Positions 1 through 6,321 of a stretch of DNA of 6,558 bases are shown here, one piece after another. The translations under genes and the position numbers were made by a program. Each line of letters starts with the position of its first letter. Positions within the stretch are counted from its first letter, which is position 1. The stretch is from Desulfotignum sp. (GTDB taxonomy: Bacteria; Desulfobacterota; Desulfobacteria; Desulfobacterales; Desulfobacteraceae), in assembly GCA_011390235.1 (NCBI GenBank), contig JAABSS010000035.1, positions 1-6,558 on the forward strand, read 5' to 3'. Under the pieces are notes generated by a model. It saw only the letters and a list, made by a program, of their open reading frames with translations. It was not told the DNA's origin and ran no database searches.

Positions 1-43
1 ACAACCGCATGCGGTATTCAGGAAAACCGGCAGGTGTGCCCAT
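1..43 (-). CDS. N-terminal fragment of an unidentified protein, coupled to the KaiC-like gene
   Basis: An open frame begins with ATG at 43-41 and continues to the window edge, reading MGTPAGFPEYRMRL. A strong AAGGAGG lies at 56-50, 6 nt before this ATG. An in-frame ATG directly before it (46-44) is the alternative start, but its spacing would be only 3 nt. The start overlaps the TGA of the KaiC-like gene (TGATG, one shared base), so translation is probably coupled. Only 14 residues are visible and I do not recognise the family. KaiC-family ATPases often neighbour PAS-domain histidine kinases, so a signalling protein is a reasonable guess, but nothing in these residues shows it. The ribosome-binding site and overlap make a real gene start likely. 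Confidence 0.7.
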   Translation of the reverse strand, partial: MGTPAGFPEYRMRL

Positions 44-1503
44 CATCTGCCTCCTTGTGCAGGGGTTTTGGAAAAAAACACAATCCCGTTATCTGAAATG
101 TGAAAATTTTCATGCTTTCTGGAGTGGTGGGTGCCCCTGGATTTTATCACGGTCATCTCCCGGTCGATGGCATCGTCTGTGTAGACGAAGTTCAAGGCGA
201 TCATGGTATCGCAAATGGCAGATACGGCAGCGGTTGCGGTTGCGGCAAATGGTGACTGCGGCAACGTCTGGTCGGTCATCAGGCAGGTGATTTGTTTCAT
301 TTTGCAGGTATAAATGAGCCGGACCAGAAAATCAAAGGCAGCGGTGTCACTGCCCATGCGCCGGCAGGCGGAAATGCTGTCGATGACCAGGTGGTCGGGT
401 TGGACCAGGGCGATTTTCTGCAGCAGGGCAAACAGATGCTCTTCAGGCCCCAGGGCTTCGGGCAGTGCAATGTGAAACTGCAGCCTGCCTGATTCGGCTG
501 GGGCCTGCAGATCGATACCCGGGGAGATCATGCTGTCGATGATGGCAGGGGATGCTTCTTCAAAGCTTGCGAACAACACCTTTTGCCCGGCATCGCAGCA
601 GCAGGCGGCAAAGCTGGCAATAAAGGTGGTCTTTCCGGTGCCGCTGTCCCCTGATATCACAATGGCGGCCCCGTGCCGGTATCCGCCGCCCAATGCCGCA
701 TCCAGCCCGGATATGCCGGTGGAAACAAAGGAACCCGGCGGGGGATAGGCGGCCAGCTCGATGCTGGTGACGGGCAGCACATTGATGCCCTGGCTGGTGA
801 TCAGATAGGGATGTTCATTGGGGATGAAACCGGATCCGCGGTATTTGACGACCCGGATCCGCCGGGTGGCCACCTGGTTCAGGATCCGCAGGTCAAGGAA
901 AATGACACAGTCCGCCATATAATCTGCAATATCAAAACTGGTGTTCTGTCTTGGCGGGGGAAACACTTTGGTGGTCAGAATGCAGGTGAACTGCTGGTCT
1001 TTGAGCCAGGTGTTGAGCCGGTACAGCTGGTCTTCTCTTTGTTCGGTGTCATGGAAAACCCGCAGCAGGACATCCAGGGCATCGATCATGATGATCCGGG
1101 CCTGCAGTTGCCGGGCCTGGCCCTGGATGATGGCAAGCAGGGCATCGATGTTGAATTCGCCGTTTTTCACCTGGGTGTGATCCACCCCTGCATGCCAGAC
1201 AAAAAAGTGTCCGGTCTGTTCCAGTGCCGTGATATCCATTCCCACGGTCAGGGCATTCTGTCTCACCGCTGCCGCGCTTTCTTCAAAAGAGACAAACAGT
1301 ACCGCATCGCCGTTAACTGCCGAATGATATAAAAACTGCAGTCCGATCAGGGTCTTGCCGGTGCCGGCTTCTCCTTTGATGAGCGTGGTGCGGTTTTCTG
1401 GAAACCCGCCGTGAAAAATGCTGTCAAGATCCTCATTGCCTGTGGATATCTTGGCAATGGTTTCTGTGCCTGCAAAAATATTGTCTGAATGATCACTGAT
1501 GAT
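43..1503 (-). CDS. KaiC-family double RecA-like ATPase (circadian clock KaiC homologue), non-canonical start
   Basis: The protein is about 486 aa, close to KaiC length, with two RecA-like domains. Counting from the ATC at 1503-1501 as residue 1, the first domain has Walker A GEAGTGKT (44-51), a catalytic Glu pair in SFEES (74-75), Walker B IIMID (137-141) and an RGS motif near 223. The second has Walker A GDSGTGKT (285-292), a Glu pair in SFEEAS (315-316), Walker B HLVIDS (371-376) and KSRGTHHS (from 454), matching the KaiC arginine-finger region. The family forms ATP-driven hexamers; cyanobacterial KaiC is an autokinase and ATPase, while non-cyanobacterial relatives are linked to stress and signalling. 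The phosphorylation region reads AAVSAICDT, keeping Ser428 but with Ala for the neighbouring Thr. The frame is open from the stop at 1542-1540 and has no ATG, GTG or TTG before GTG 1266-1264; that codon would remove the first Walker A. GGGAGG sits 6 nt before ATC 1503. No kaiA or kaiB is in view. Family assignment is firm; the start is unresolved. Confidence 0.9.
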   Translation of the reverse strand: MISDHSDNIFAGTETIAKISTGNEDLDSIFHGGFPENRTTLIKGEAGTGKTLIGLQFLYHSAVNGDAVLFVSFEESAAAVRQNALTVGMDITALEQTGHFFVWHAGVDHTQVKNGEFNIDALLAIIQGQARQLQARIIMIDALDVLLRVFHDTEQREDQLYRLNTWLKDQQFTCILTTKVFPPPRQNTSFDIADYMADCVIFLDLRILNQVATRRIRVVKYRGSGFIPNEHPYLITSQGINVLPVTSIELAAYPPPGSFVSTGISGLDAALGGGYRHGAAIVISGDSGTGKTTFIASFAACCCDAGQKVLFASFEEASPAIIDSMISPGIDLQAPAESGRLQFHIALPEALGPEEHLFALLQKIALVQPDHLVIDSISACRRMGSDTAAFDFLVRLIYTCKMKQITCLMTDQTLPQSPFAATATAAVSAICDTMIALNFVYTDDAIDREMTVIKSRGTHHSRKHENFHISDNGIVFFSKTPAQGGR

Positions 1504-1509
1504 AGGTTT

Positions 1510-1515
1510 CCTCCC
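1510..1515 (-). promoter_or_regulatory. Shine-Dalgarno GGGAGG of the KaiC-like gene
   Basis: GGGAGG is followed by the 6-nt spacer AAACCT and then ATC ATC AGT in the KaiC frame. The placement is ideal for initiation at ATC 1503-1501. A GTG nearby (1496-1494) is in another frame that stops within the Walker A region, so it cannot start this protein. The site supports initiation here despite the absence of a normal start codon. Confidence 0.65.
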
Positions 1516-1613
1516 TGTAAAAAGTGAAATACCGATCGGTTAGGTCCTTAACAGAATTTGACCGCAAAGGCAACCATTTGCAATCAAGGTTTTGTATGAC
1601 GGGCATCTCAGGG

Positions 1614-3176
1614 TCAGTTTTTTTTCGGGGGCAGCAGCGGAGAAATGGCCAGCTGGTTGTTGACCGATTCTGCACCGCCTTCCCGGGCGTTTTCAATTGC
1701 CGCATCATGTTCCAGCTTTGAATGCACCGTACCGGTGAGTGTGGCTTGTCCATCCTCCACGCGGACATCTACCTTTTCTTCATCAACGAACGGGCTCCAT
1801 TGGATTTCTTCTTTGATGTTTTCCAGGATCTCCTGGTCAGTATTTTGCGATGAGCGAGCGGTGAAATGGTACCATTCATACGCCTCACCCGGAAACCTGT
1901 CCTGGTGCATGAAGGGGCTGTAGTGATAGGGCGCCCAGTTTCTGACAACGGCAATATGGTTGTTCACAAAATATATGCCGGCAATGGTGGATGCCAGGTT
2001 TTCAGCCCGCATTTTTTCAAAATAGGTGTTCACTTTTCCATAGAGCTCTGCCACCCCGGACCGCACATTTACCTGTATATCATAAACATCCACGTATGCA
2101 TCCCGGTCCAGGGCGTGTTCTATGTTTTGCGCAAGCTCGGTATCATTTATGGTCACCGGCAGCGGGGCAACTTTCAGATGGTTTCTGACCCGTAACACCC
2201 CCACCGTATTTCCGGCATCCTGTGCTGCCGCCCGCCGGGCCTGGAGATAATCCACCGATCCTTTCAAGGTCACTGTCCCTGTCTGGACCATTACCTCCAC
2301 ATTTGCATCGGCAGGAATACGGGGATCTTTTGTCAAAGACAGCATGACCGCATTTTTTATTTCCCCGTCCGATCTGGGGACATATTTGTTGGCCCGAAGA
2401 TCTGTATCACGGGCCCAGCGCGCCACGGTAAGCTCAGACGCATCCACCGCTGTTACCCCTGAAACCCAGCTGTCCGAGATGGCCCGGGTTTTTTCAGCGG
2501 CACTGCCGATGGTGCCGGTCAACGTGACGGTGCCGTTATTTACCATCACTTTTACCATTTGGTGATCCACCAGGGCGTCCCACAGCAGTCCCTGTTCAAT
2601 GTCTGCCAGTATCTGCCTGTCGGACCGCTGTGCCGGATAAGAGATGGTGATATTGTTTTCAATGGACTGGATGCCGCCGACCCCTTTGGCCACGGTTTCC
2701 GCCAGTTGTTTTTCTTTGTAGGAACCCACCGTGCCTGTGAGGGTCGCTTGTTTATCCGCCACTGCCACGGTGATGTCAAATACGCTGGTGGCCGGATTCA
2801 TTTGCAAAGAGTCAATAATGTCTTTTTGAAGACGATCATCTTTTTTGTCCTGAAAAGCAGACACCTCGATCAGGTTGATCACCGATCGCACCCCTTTGAC
2901 GGTTTCCGTAATTTCCAGGGCCCGGTCCTTTGCCAGGAGGTTGCTGACCGTTCCCCGCAAAGAAACCACCCCGCTGGCACATTCAGGGGTGATCCGATAG
3001 GCCGGGATGGCCTGGTCTTTCAACAACTGCCTTTCTACGGCATTTTCAATGTCTGCATCTGTCAGTTTTAGATCGGCCAGTCCAAAGCTGGGAAAAGTCA
3101 TTGTCAGCAGAAAAACAGCAACCATGACCCAGGTGTTTTTATGGTCACGGTGATTTTTTTTTGTAAACAGTGTCAT
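1614..3176 (-). CDS. Exported protein with six BON domains (OsmY-like repeats)
   Basis: This 520-aa protein starts with ATG at 3176-3174, preceded by AAGGAGGT with good spacing. Residues 1-34 look like a Sec signal peptide: a basic start (KKNHRDHK), a hydrophobic core (WVMVAVFLLTM) and a likely cut after FGLA. The rest is six BON-type repeats at about 39-105, 113-180, 185-252, 269-337, 344-411 and 445-512. Each shows an acidic/helical start (such as DxEI or DRQILxDI), a central strand with G-x-(V/A)-x-L-x-G, and an ending with V-x-N or similar. BON domains are known from OsmY and other periplasmic or outer-membrane proteins and are thought to bind membranes or lipids. A linker at 412-444 is rich in Trp, Tyr, Phe and His. 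No catalytic domain or membrane anchor beyond the signal is visible, so a soluble periplasmic stress protein is most likely. It follows otsA by 33 nt and is probably co-transcribed. OsmY has two BON domains, so six is unusually many. Confidence 0.93.
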   Translation of the reverse strand: MTLFTKKNHRDHKNTWVMVAVFLLTMTFPSFGLADLKLTDADIENAVERQLLKDQAIPAYRITPECASGVVSLRGTVSNLLAKDRALEITETVKGVRSVINLIEVSAFQDKKDDRLQKDIIDSLQMNPATSVFDITVAVADKQATLTGTVGSYKEKQLAETVAKGVGGIQSIENNITISYPAQRSDRQILADIEQGLLWDALVDHQMVKVMVNNGTVTLTGTIGSAAEKTRAISDSWVSGVTAVDASELTVARWARDTDLRANKYVPRSDGEIKNAVMLSLTKDPRIPADANVEVMVQTGTVTLKGSVDYLQARRAAAQDAGNTVGVLRVRNHLKVAPLPVTINDTELAQNIEHALDRDAYVDVYDIQVNVRSGVAELYGKVNTYFEKMRAENLASTIAGIYFVNNHIAVVRNWAPYHYSPFMHQDRFPGEAYEWYHFTARSSQNTDQEILENIKEEIQWSPFVDEEKVDVRVEDGQATLTGTVHSKLEHDAAIENAREGGAESVNNQLAISPLLPPKKN

Positions 3177-3209
3177 TACAACCTCCTTGGCATCGTTGAA
3201 AATATTGAT

Positions 3210-4721
3210 TTATGAAATTTTCTGGGTGGGAATATAGTCCTCCAATGGCCCCAGGGTGTCCAGGTCATGGGAGAAAACCGCTTTTAAAAATGTATCCACC
3301 CACCAGTAGATATCTGTTTTTTTAACTATTTTCCGCAATGCCCGCATGCGTTTTTTGCGTTCATCAAGACCCATGTGGCAGGCCTGGTTAATGGCATCGG
3401 CGATTCCCTCGATATCGTGGGGATTGACCAGAAGGGCATGTTTGTATAATTGGCTGGATGCACCGGCAAACTCACTTAATATCAGCACCCCGTCTAAATG
3501 GATATTGGAGGCACAATATTCTTTGGCCACCAGATTCATGCCGTCCTTGAGCGGTGTCACCAGGGCAATATCCGCCGCCCGGTATAAAGCGGTCAGTTCG
3601 GTTCTGTCAACGCCTTGATACAGATATTGGATGGGCACCCATCCTGACCGGGTGAATGTGCCGTTAATTTCACTGATCAACTGCTCAATCTCATGTTTGA
3701 GATTTTCATATTCCGGGATGCGCTGCCGGCTGGGGACCACAATCTGAACCATGCTGATCTTTTTTTCCAGCTCCGGATACCGCTGCAAAGCATTGCGAAA
3801 AGCCAGCAGCCTTTCAGGGATACCTTTGCTGTAATCCAGGCGGTCTACCCCGAGAATCAGGTGTTCTGACGTAAATACAGATCGGATTTCATCCACTCTT
3901 TTTTCCACGGCCCGGGTGCCGGCTTGTTTTGCAAATTCATTGTAATCAATACTGATGGGGAAGTTGCCCACCCGGACCATGCGGCCGTTGACCTGGGTGG
4001 AAAGCACCTGTCCCCTTCCTTTTATTCTGATGTGGTTGAGCATGGCGTGCACGCATTGGACAAAATTGCGCCGGTCTCTTTGGGTCTGAAAACCGATCAT
4101 GTCATAGCACAACAGGGACTCAAGAATCTGAAACCGCCAGGGCAGCTTGAGAAAAATGTCCAGGGGCGGAAACGGAATGTGCAGAAAATATCCGATTTTT
4201 GCGGTTGCGTATAATTTTCGCAAGGCCTGGCCCACCCCCATTAAATGGTAATCATGCACCCAGATGTGATCATCCTGGCTGTTGATGTTTTGGGCGATGG
4301 TCCGGGCAAATATCTCATTGACTTTCTGGTAGGCGTTCCAATAGTCAGGCGAAAAATCACACCGGGTCTGCAGGTCGTGAAACAAGGGCCACAGCACCTG
4401 ATTTGAAAACCCGAAATAATACGCATTGACCAGGTTTTCAGGCAGGAAAACCGGTTCAAAGGTATAGCCGAAATCCCCGGCCGCCCGGGTAAACACGGAT
4501 TCCAGCGCTTTTTTGTCATGGGCCTGGGAGGTGCCCGGCCACCCGATCCATAAGCCTCCACGGTTCCGCAACACCGGTGCCAGTGCCGTTATCAGGCCGC
4601 CGGATCCCTGTTCTGCCTGCCACTGGTCTTTATCATCTTTGGACAGGACAATGGGCAGGCGGTTGGATACGATGATCAACCGGTTTTTTTGATAATTTTT
4701 TGTTTTATTGGTGATATGCAT
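3210..4721 (-). CDS. otsA: Trehalose-6-phosphate synthase (GT20 family)
   Basis: OtsA joins glucose from a nucleotide sugar (usually UDP-glucose) to glucose-6-phosphate, giving trehalose-6-phosphate for osmotic and desiccation protection in the cytoplasm. With ATG 4721-4719 as start the protein is 503 aa, slightly longer than E. coli OtsA (474 aa). Family motifs are in order: SNRLP (19-23), GSGGL (39-43), WIGWPG (58-63), HDYHL (156-160), FLHIPFP (179-185), VDRLDYSKGI (292-301, with donor-phosphate Arg294 and Lys299) and LKDGMNLVAKEY (391-402). All expected substrate-binding residues appear present. The frame can be extended to a TTG at 4757-4755, but that codon has no ribosome-binding site, whereas AAAGGG lies 4 nt before the chosen ATG. 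There is no fused or adjacent OtsB phosphatase in the window, so dephosphorylation must be encoded elsewhere or done differently. The next gene begins 33 nt downstream. Confidence 0.97.
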   Translation of the reverse strand: MHITNKTKNYQKNRLIIVSNRLPIVLSKDDKDQWQAEQGSGGLITALAPVLRNRGGLWIGWPGTSQAHDKKALESVFTRAAGDFGYTFEPVFLPENLVNAYYFGFSNQVLWPLFHDLQTRCDFSPDYWNAYQKVNEIFARTIAQNINSQDDHIWVHDYHLMGVGQALRKLYATAKIGYFLHIPFPPLDIFLKLPWRFQILESLLCYDMIGFQTQRDRRNFVQCVHAMLNHIRIKGRGQVLSTQVNGRMVRVGNFPISIDYNEFAKQAGTRAVEKRVDEIRSVFTSEHLILGVDRLDYSKGIPERLLAFRNALQRYPELEKKISMVQIVVPSRQRIPEYENLKHEIEQLISEINGTFTRSGWVPIQYLYQGVDRTELTALYRAADIALVTPLKDGMNLVAKEYCASNIHLDGVLILSEFAGASSQLYKHALLVNPHDIEGIADAINQACHMGLDERKKRMRALRKIVKKTDIYWWVDTFLKAVFSHDLDTLGPLEDYIPTQKIS

Positions 4722-4732
4722 GTTACCCTTTT

Positions 4733-4761
4733 CTATAATATGAGAACCTGTATTCAACCAA
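4733..4761 (-). promoter_or_regulatory. Possible sigma-70-type promoter before otsA
   Basis: TTGGTT (4761-4756) and TTATAG (4738-4733) are separated by 17 nt. The -10 lies only 11 nt before the otsA ATG, so a transcript from here would have almost no leader and might miss the ribosome-binding site. That makes it a weak candidate. The otsA gene may instead be read from the response-regulator promoter. The 190-nt gap otherwise shows only a small inverted repeat (GGAAAT and ATTTCC at 4813-4829) with no T-tract. Confidence 0.22.
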
Positions 4762-4911
4762 GTGCTTACACCAACTCGATGATGTAAGAAGATACCAGGA
4801 TCCCCTTTAGACGGAAATAAAGGATTTCCCCCATTTTCAGCCGTTCAAAGCTGTAGAAAAGGCTGTTTGATGTGTGTGTTTGCCCCCGGTTGGAGATCCA
4901 GGGGCCGGGAT

Positions 4912-5565
4912 TTATGAATTTACAAGGCCTTTTTCAATGGCGATGGCGGTCAGCTGCGACACATTGTTCACAGCCAGCTTGCCCATGATGTTGGCCCTGT
5001 GGCGTTCAATGGTTTTGGGGCTGTTGCACAGCATGTCTGCGATCTCTTTGCTGGTATAGCCCTCGGCCACCAGTTTCAGGACTTCTTTTTCCCGCTGTGT
5101 CAGGGTGTCCCATGCACTGCGTTCTTTCAGGTGTTTTTTTCCTTCAAGATACCCTTCCAAGACTTTGCCGGCGATGCTCGGACTGATAAACGTTTTTCCC
5201 GATGAAACCAGGCGGATGGCTTTGAGAAGTTCATCCTGGGACGCATCTTTAAGGCAGTAGCCCTGCACGCCGCAGTTAAAACATTGCAGGATAAAGTCCT
5301 CTGAGTCATGAATGGTCAAGGCAAGGATCTTGATATCGGGTATCTGGCGTTTGATTTCCTTGATGGCGGAAAGGCCGTCCATTTTCGGCATGGACAGATC
5401 CAGCATCGCCATATCCGGATGATGTTCCAGACACTGCGCAATGGCTTCAAATCCGTCTGCCGCCTCGGCCACCACCTCCAGGGTATCATCACAGTTGATC
5501 ATCAGGCACAACCCTTCCCGGAGCAGGTTGCTGTCCTCTGCGATGACAATACGTGTTTTTTCCAT
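4912..5565 (-). CDS. NarL/LuxR-family two-component response regulator
   Basis: A 217-aa protein with the standard NarL/FixJ layout. The receiver domain (about 4-120) has the acidic pair Glu10-Asp11, phospho-acceptor Asp56 in MLDLSMP, Thr84 in LALT and Lys106 in CLKD, so all signalling residues are present. The C-terminal LuxR-type helix-turn-helix (about 154-215) contains LTQREKEVLKLVAEG, then TSKEIADML and SPKTIERHRANIMGKL, the usual DNA-contact region. Phosphorylation should promote dimerisation and DNA binding. The frame extends upstream to a GTG at 5607, but GGGAG lies 5 nt before the ATG at 5565-5563 and the protein then begins MEKTRIVIAEDS, typical of the family. No histidine kinase gene is in the window, so the partner is unknown. 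Its position between the mini-BON genes and otsA suggests it may control this cluster, which is inference. Confidence 0.96.
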   Translation of the reverse strand: MEKTRIVIAEDSNLLREGLCLMINCDDTLEVVAEAADGFEAIAQCLEHHPDMAMLDLSMPKMDGLSAIKEIKRQIPDIKILALTIHDSEDFILQCFNCGVQGYCLKDASQDELLKAIRLVSSGKTFISPSIAGKVLEGYLEGKKHLKERSAWDTLTQREKEVLKLVAEGYTSKEIADMLCNSPKTIERHRANIMGKLAVNNVSQLTAIAIEKGLVNS

Positions 5566-5619
5566 GATGGCTCCCTGTCTTTGCAGTTGTTTTTCCATAA
5601 ACAGCACAGATAAAATTAC

Positions 5620-5648
5620 TAAATAGCAAAGACAAAAGCCAAAGGCAA
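5620..5648 (-). promoter_or_regulatory. Candidate sigma-70 promoter for the response regulator
   Basis: TTGCCT (5648-5643) and TATTTA (5625-5620) are separated by exactly 17 nt in an AT-rich gap just after the stop of the small BON gene. The start point would be near 5613, giving a leader of roughly 48 nt before the ATG at 5565. The match to consensus is fair, and overlapping alternatives exist (TTGGCT with TAATTT, 18-nt spacing). It implies that the response regulator and the genes after it could be transcribed apart from ftsH. Confidence 0.4.
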
Positions 5649-5652
5649 TGGT

Positions 5653-5955
5653 TTATTTTAACCTGGCACGTGATTGACGAAATATTTCCGGTTCTTTCAC
5701 AGGGTGCTGTTCAGGCGGAAAATCCCCTTCCCGGGGGGGGATCACGGTCAGTGCGTTTTCCACATATATGTGCGGGAATTTAAATTTGACAATATCTCCA
5801 AGATAGGCCCTTTTCCAGAAGGCATCTACAATACCGTACACGGTCAACGTACCATTGTATACCGACACTTCAGGTTGAGTAACTGCTATATGGGGAATGG
5901 CGGTAAGTTCCATCATTGCTGCAGATTCTGTTAACGATTTGTCGTCTTTTGTCAT
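5653..5955 (-). CDS. Small BON-like domain protein, second of a tandem pair
   Basis: A 100-aa protein started by ATG 5955-5953 with AGGAG 7 nt upstream. Its start overlaps the stop of the preceding gene by 4 nt (ATGA), indicating translational coupling. The core, about residues 28-70, reads VSVYNGTLTVYGIVDAFWKRAY followed by a segment ending VENALTV (motif shown in pieces: VSVYNGTLTVYG, then IVDAFWKRAY). This matches the BON pattern of a strand with G-x-L-T-x-x-G, a helix, and a final V-x-N strand. The rest of the usual N-terminal BON helix is shortened. The tail, about 72-100, is rich in Pro, Glu and basic residues and looks disordered. No signal peptide or membrane segment is seen, so it is probably cytoplasmic, unlike the six-BON protein. 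Its closest relative in the window is the gene just before it. Function is unknown. Confidence 0.88.
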   Translation of the reverse strand: MTKDDKSLTESAAMMELTAIPHIAVTQPEVSVYNGTLTVYGIVDAFWKRAYLGDIVKFKFPHIYVENALTVIPPREGDFPPEQHPVKEPEIFRQSRARLK

Positions 5956-6281
5956 AACACATCTCCTGCGATATAATGGTGGACACTTTCTTTCCGGACC
6001 ACCGCCCTTTGCAATTCTTTTTCATGGGCGGTTGGACACGAACCATCAAGGAAACAGGCCATTGCCACGGTCATGTTGTTTTCCACGACCCGGCCGGGCA
6101 GTTCCGATGAGACAACCTTTGCGATGTATGCCCTTTTCCAGTATGCATCCACGATTCCCCCCAGGGTCACCGTGCCGTTTTTTACAGACACTTTGGGGGC
6201 AAGAATGTTTACATCAGGTATCACTGCCAGTTTCAAAAGTATCTCGATTTTGGTTTTGATAGATAGATTTCCTGTTGCCAT
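5952..6281 (-). CDS. Small BON-like domain protein, first of a tandem pair
   Basis: A 109-aa protein. The chosen ATG (6281-6279) has AGGAGG 6 nt upstream; a longer frame begins at 6311 but lacks a ribosome-binding site and overlaps that signal. Residues about 8-75 form a BON-like domain: a helix (SIKTKIEILLKLAVI), the strand pattern VSVKNGTVTLGG, then IVDAYWKRAY and an ending VVENNMTV. Compared with the next gene, GIVDA-(F/Y)-WKRAY and VEN-x-x-TV are conserved, so the two arose by duplication. The tail (about 78-109) contains two Cys residues and a charged helix-like stretch and does not resemble its partner's tail. No signal peptide is visible. The gene lies 40 nt after ftsH with no terminator between, so it probably shares the ftsH transcript. 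A role together with FtsH is possible but only suggested by position. Confidence 0.88.
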   Translation of the reverse strand: MATGNLSIKTKIEILLKLAVIPDVNILAPKVSVKNGTVTLGGIVDAYWKRAYIAKVVSSELPGRVVENNMTVAMACFLDGSCPTAHEKELQRAVVRKESVHHYIAGDVL

Positions 6282-6321
6282 AAAAAACCTCCTGATAAGT
6301 ATGTTTGTCAATACTGCCTTG

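Noticed and set aside
673..1332. A 219-codon plus-strand open frame opposite the KaiC-like gene
   Set aside because: It is antisense to a gene with clear double Walker motifs, has no recognisable domain, and its length is explained by codon bias of the opposite strand.
1350..1496. GTG at 1496-1494 as start of the KaiC-like gene
   Set aside because: It is in a different frame that reaches a stop at the Walker A region, so it would need a frameshift.
1614..1628. A run of eight A on the minus strand just before the six-BON stop, containing A-AAA-AAC, a known -1 frameshift heptamer
   Set aside because: A -1 shift would add only about 25 residues with no recognisable sequence before the TAA at 1542-1540, and the normal stop follows a complete BON domain. 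I see no clear stimulating stem-loop.
1493..1768. A 91-codon minus-strand frame bridging the end of the six-BON gene and the start of the KaiC-like gene
   Set aside because: It overlaps the sixth BON domain in another frame, has no family resemblance, and no convincing ribosome-binding site.
4813..4829. Inverted repeat GGAAAT / ATTTCC between the response regulator and otsA as a terminator
   Set aside because: The stem is only 6 bp, AT-rich, and lacks a T-tract on either side.
6288..6311. TTGACA at 6311-6306 as a -35 box before the first mini-BON gene
   Set aside because: No -10 element is present at the right distance; the expected place is taken by the ribosome-binding site.
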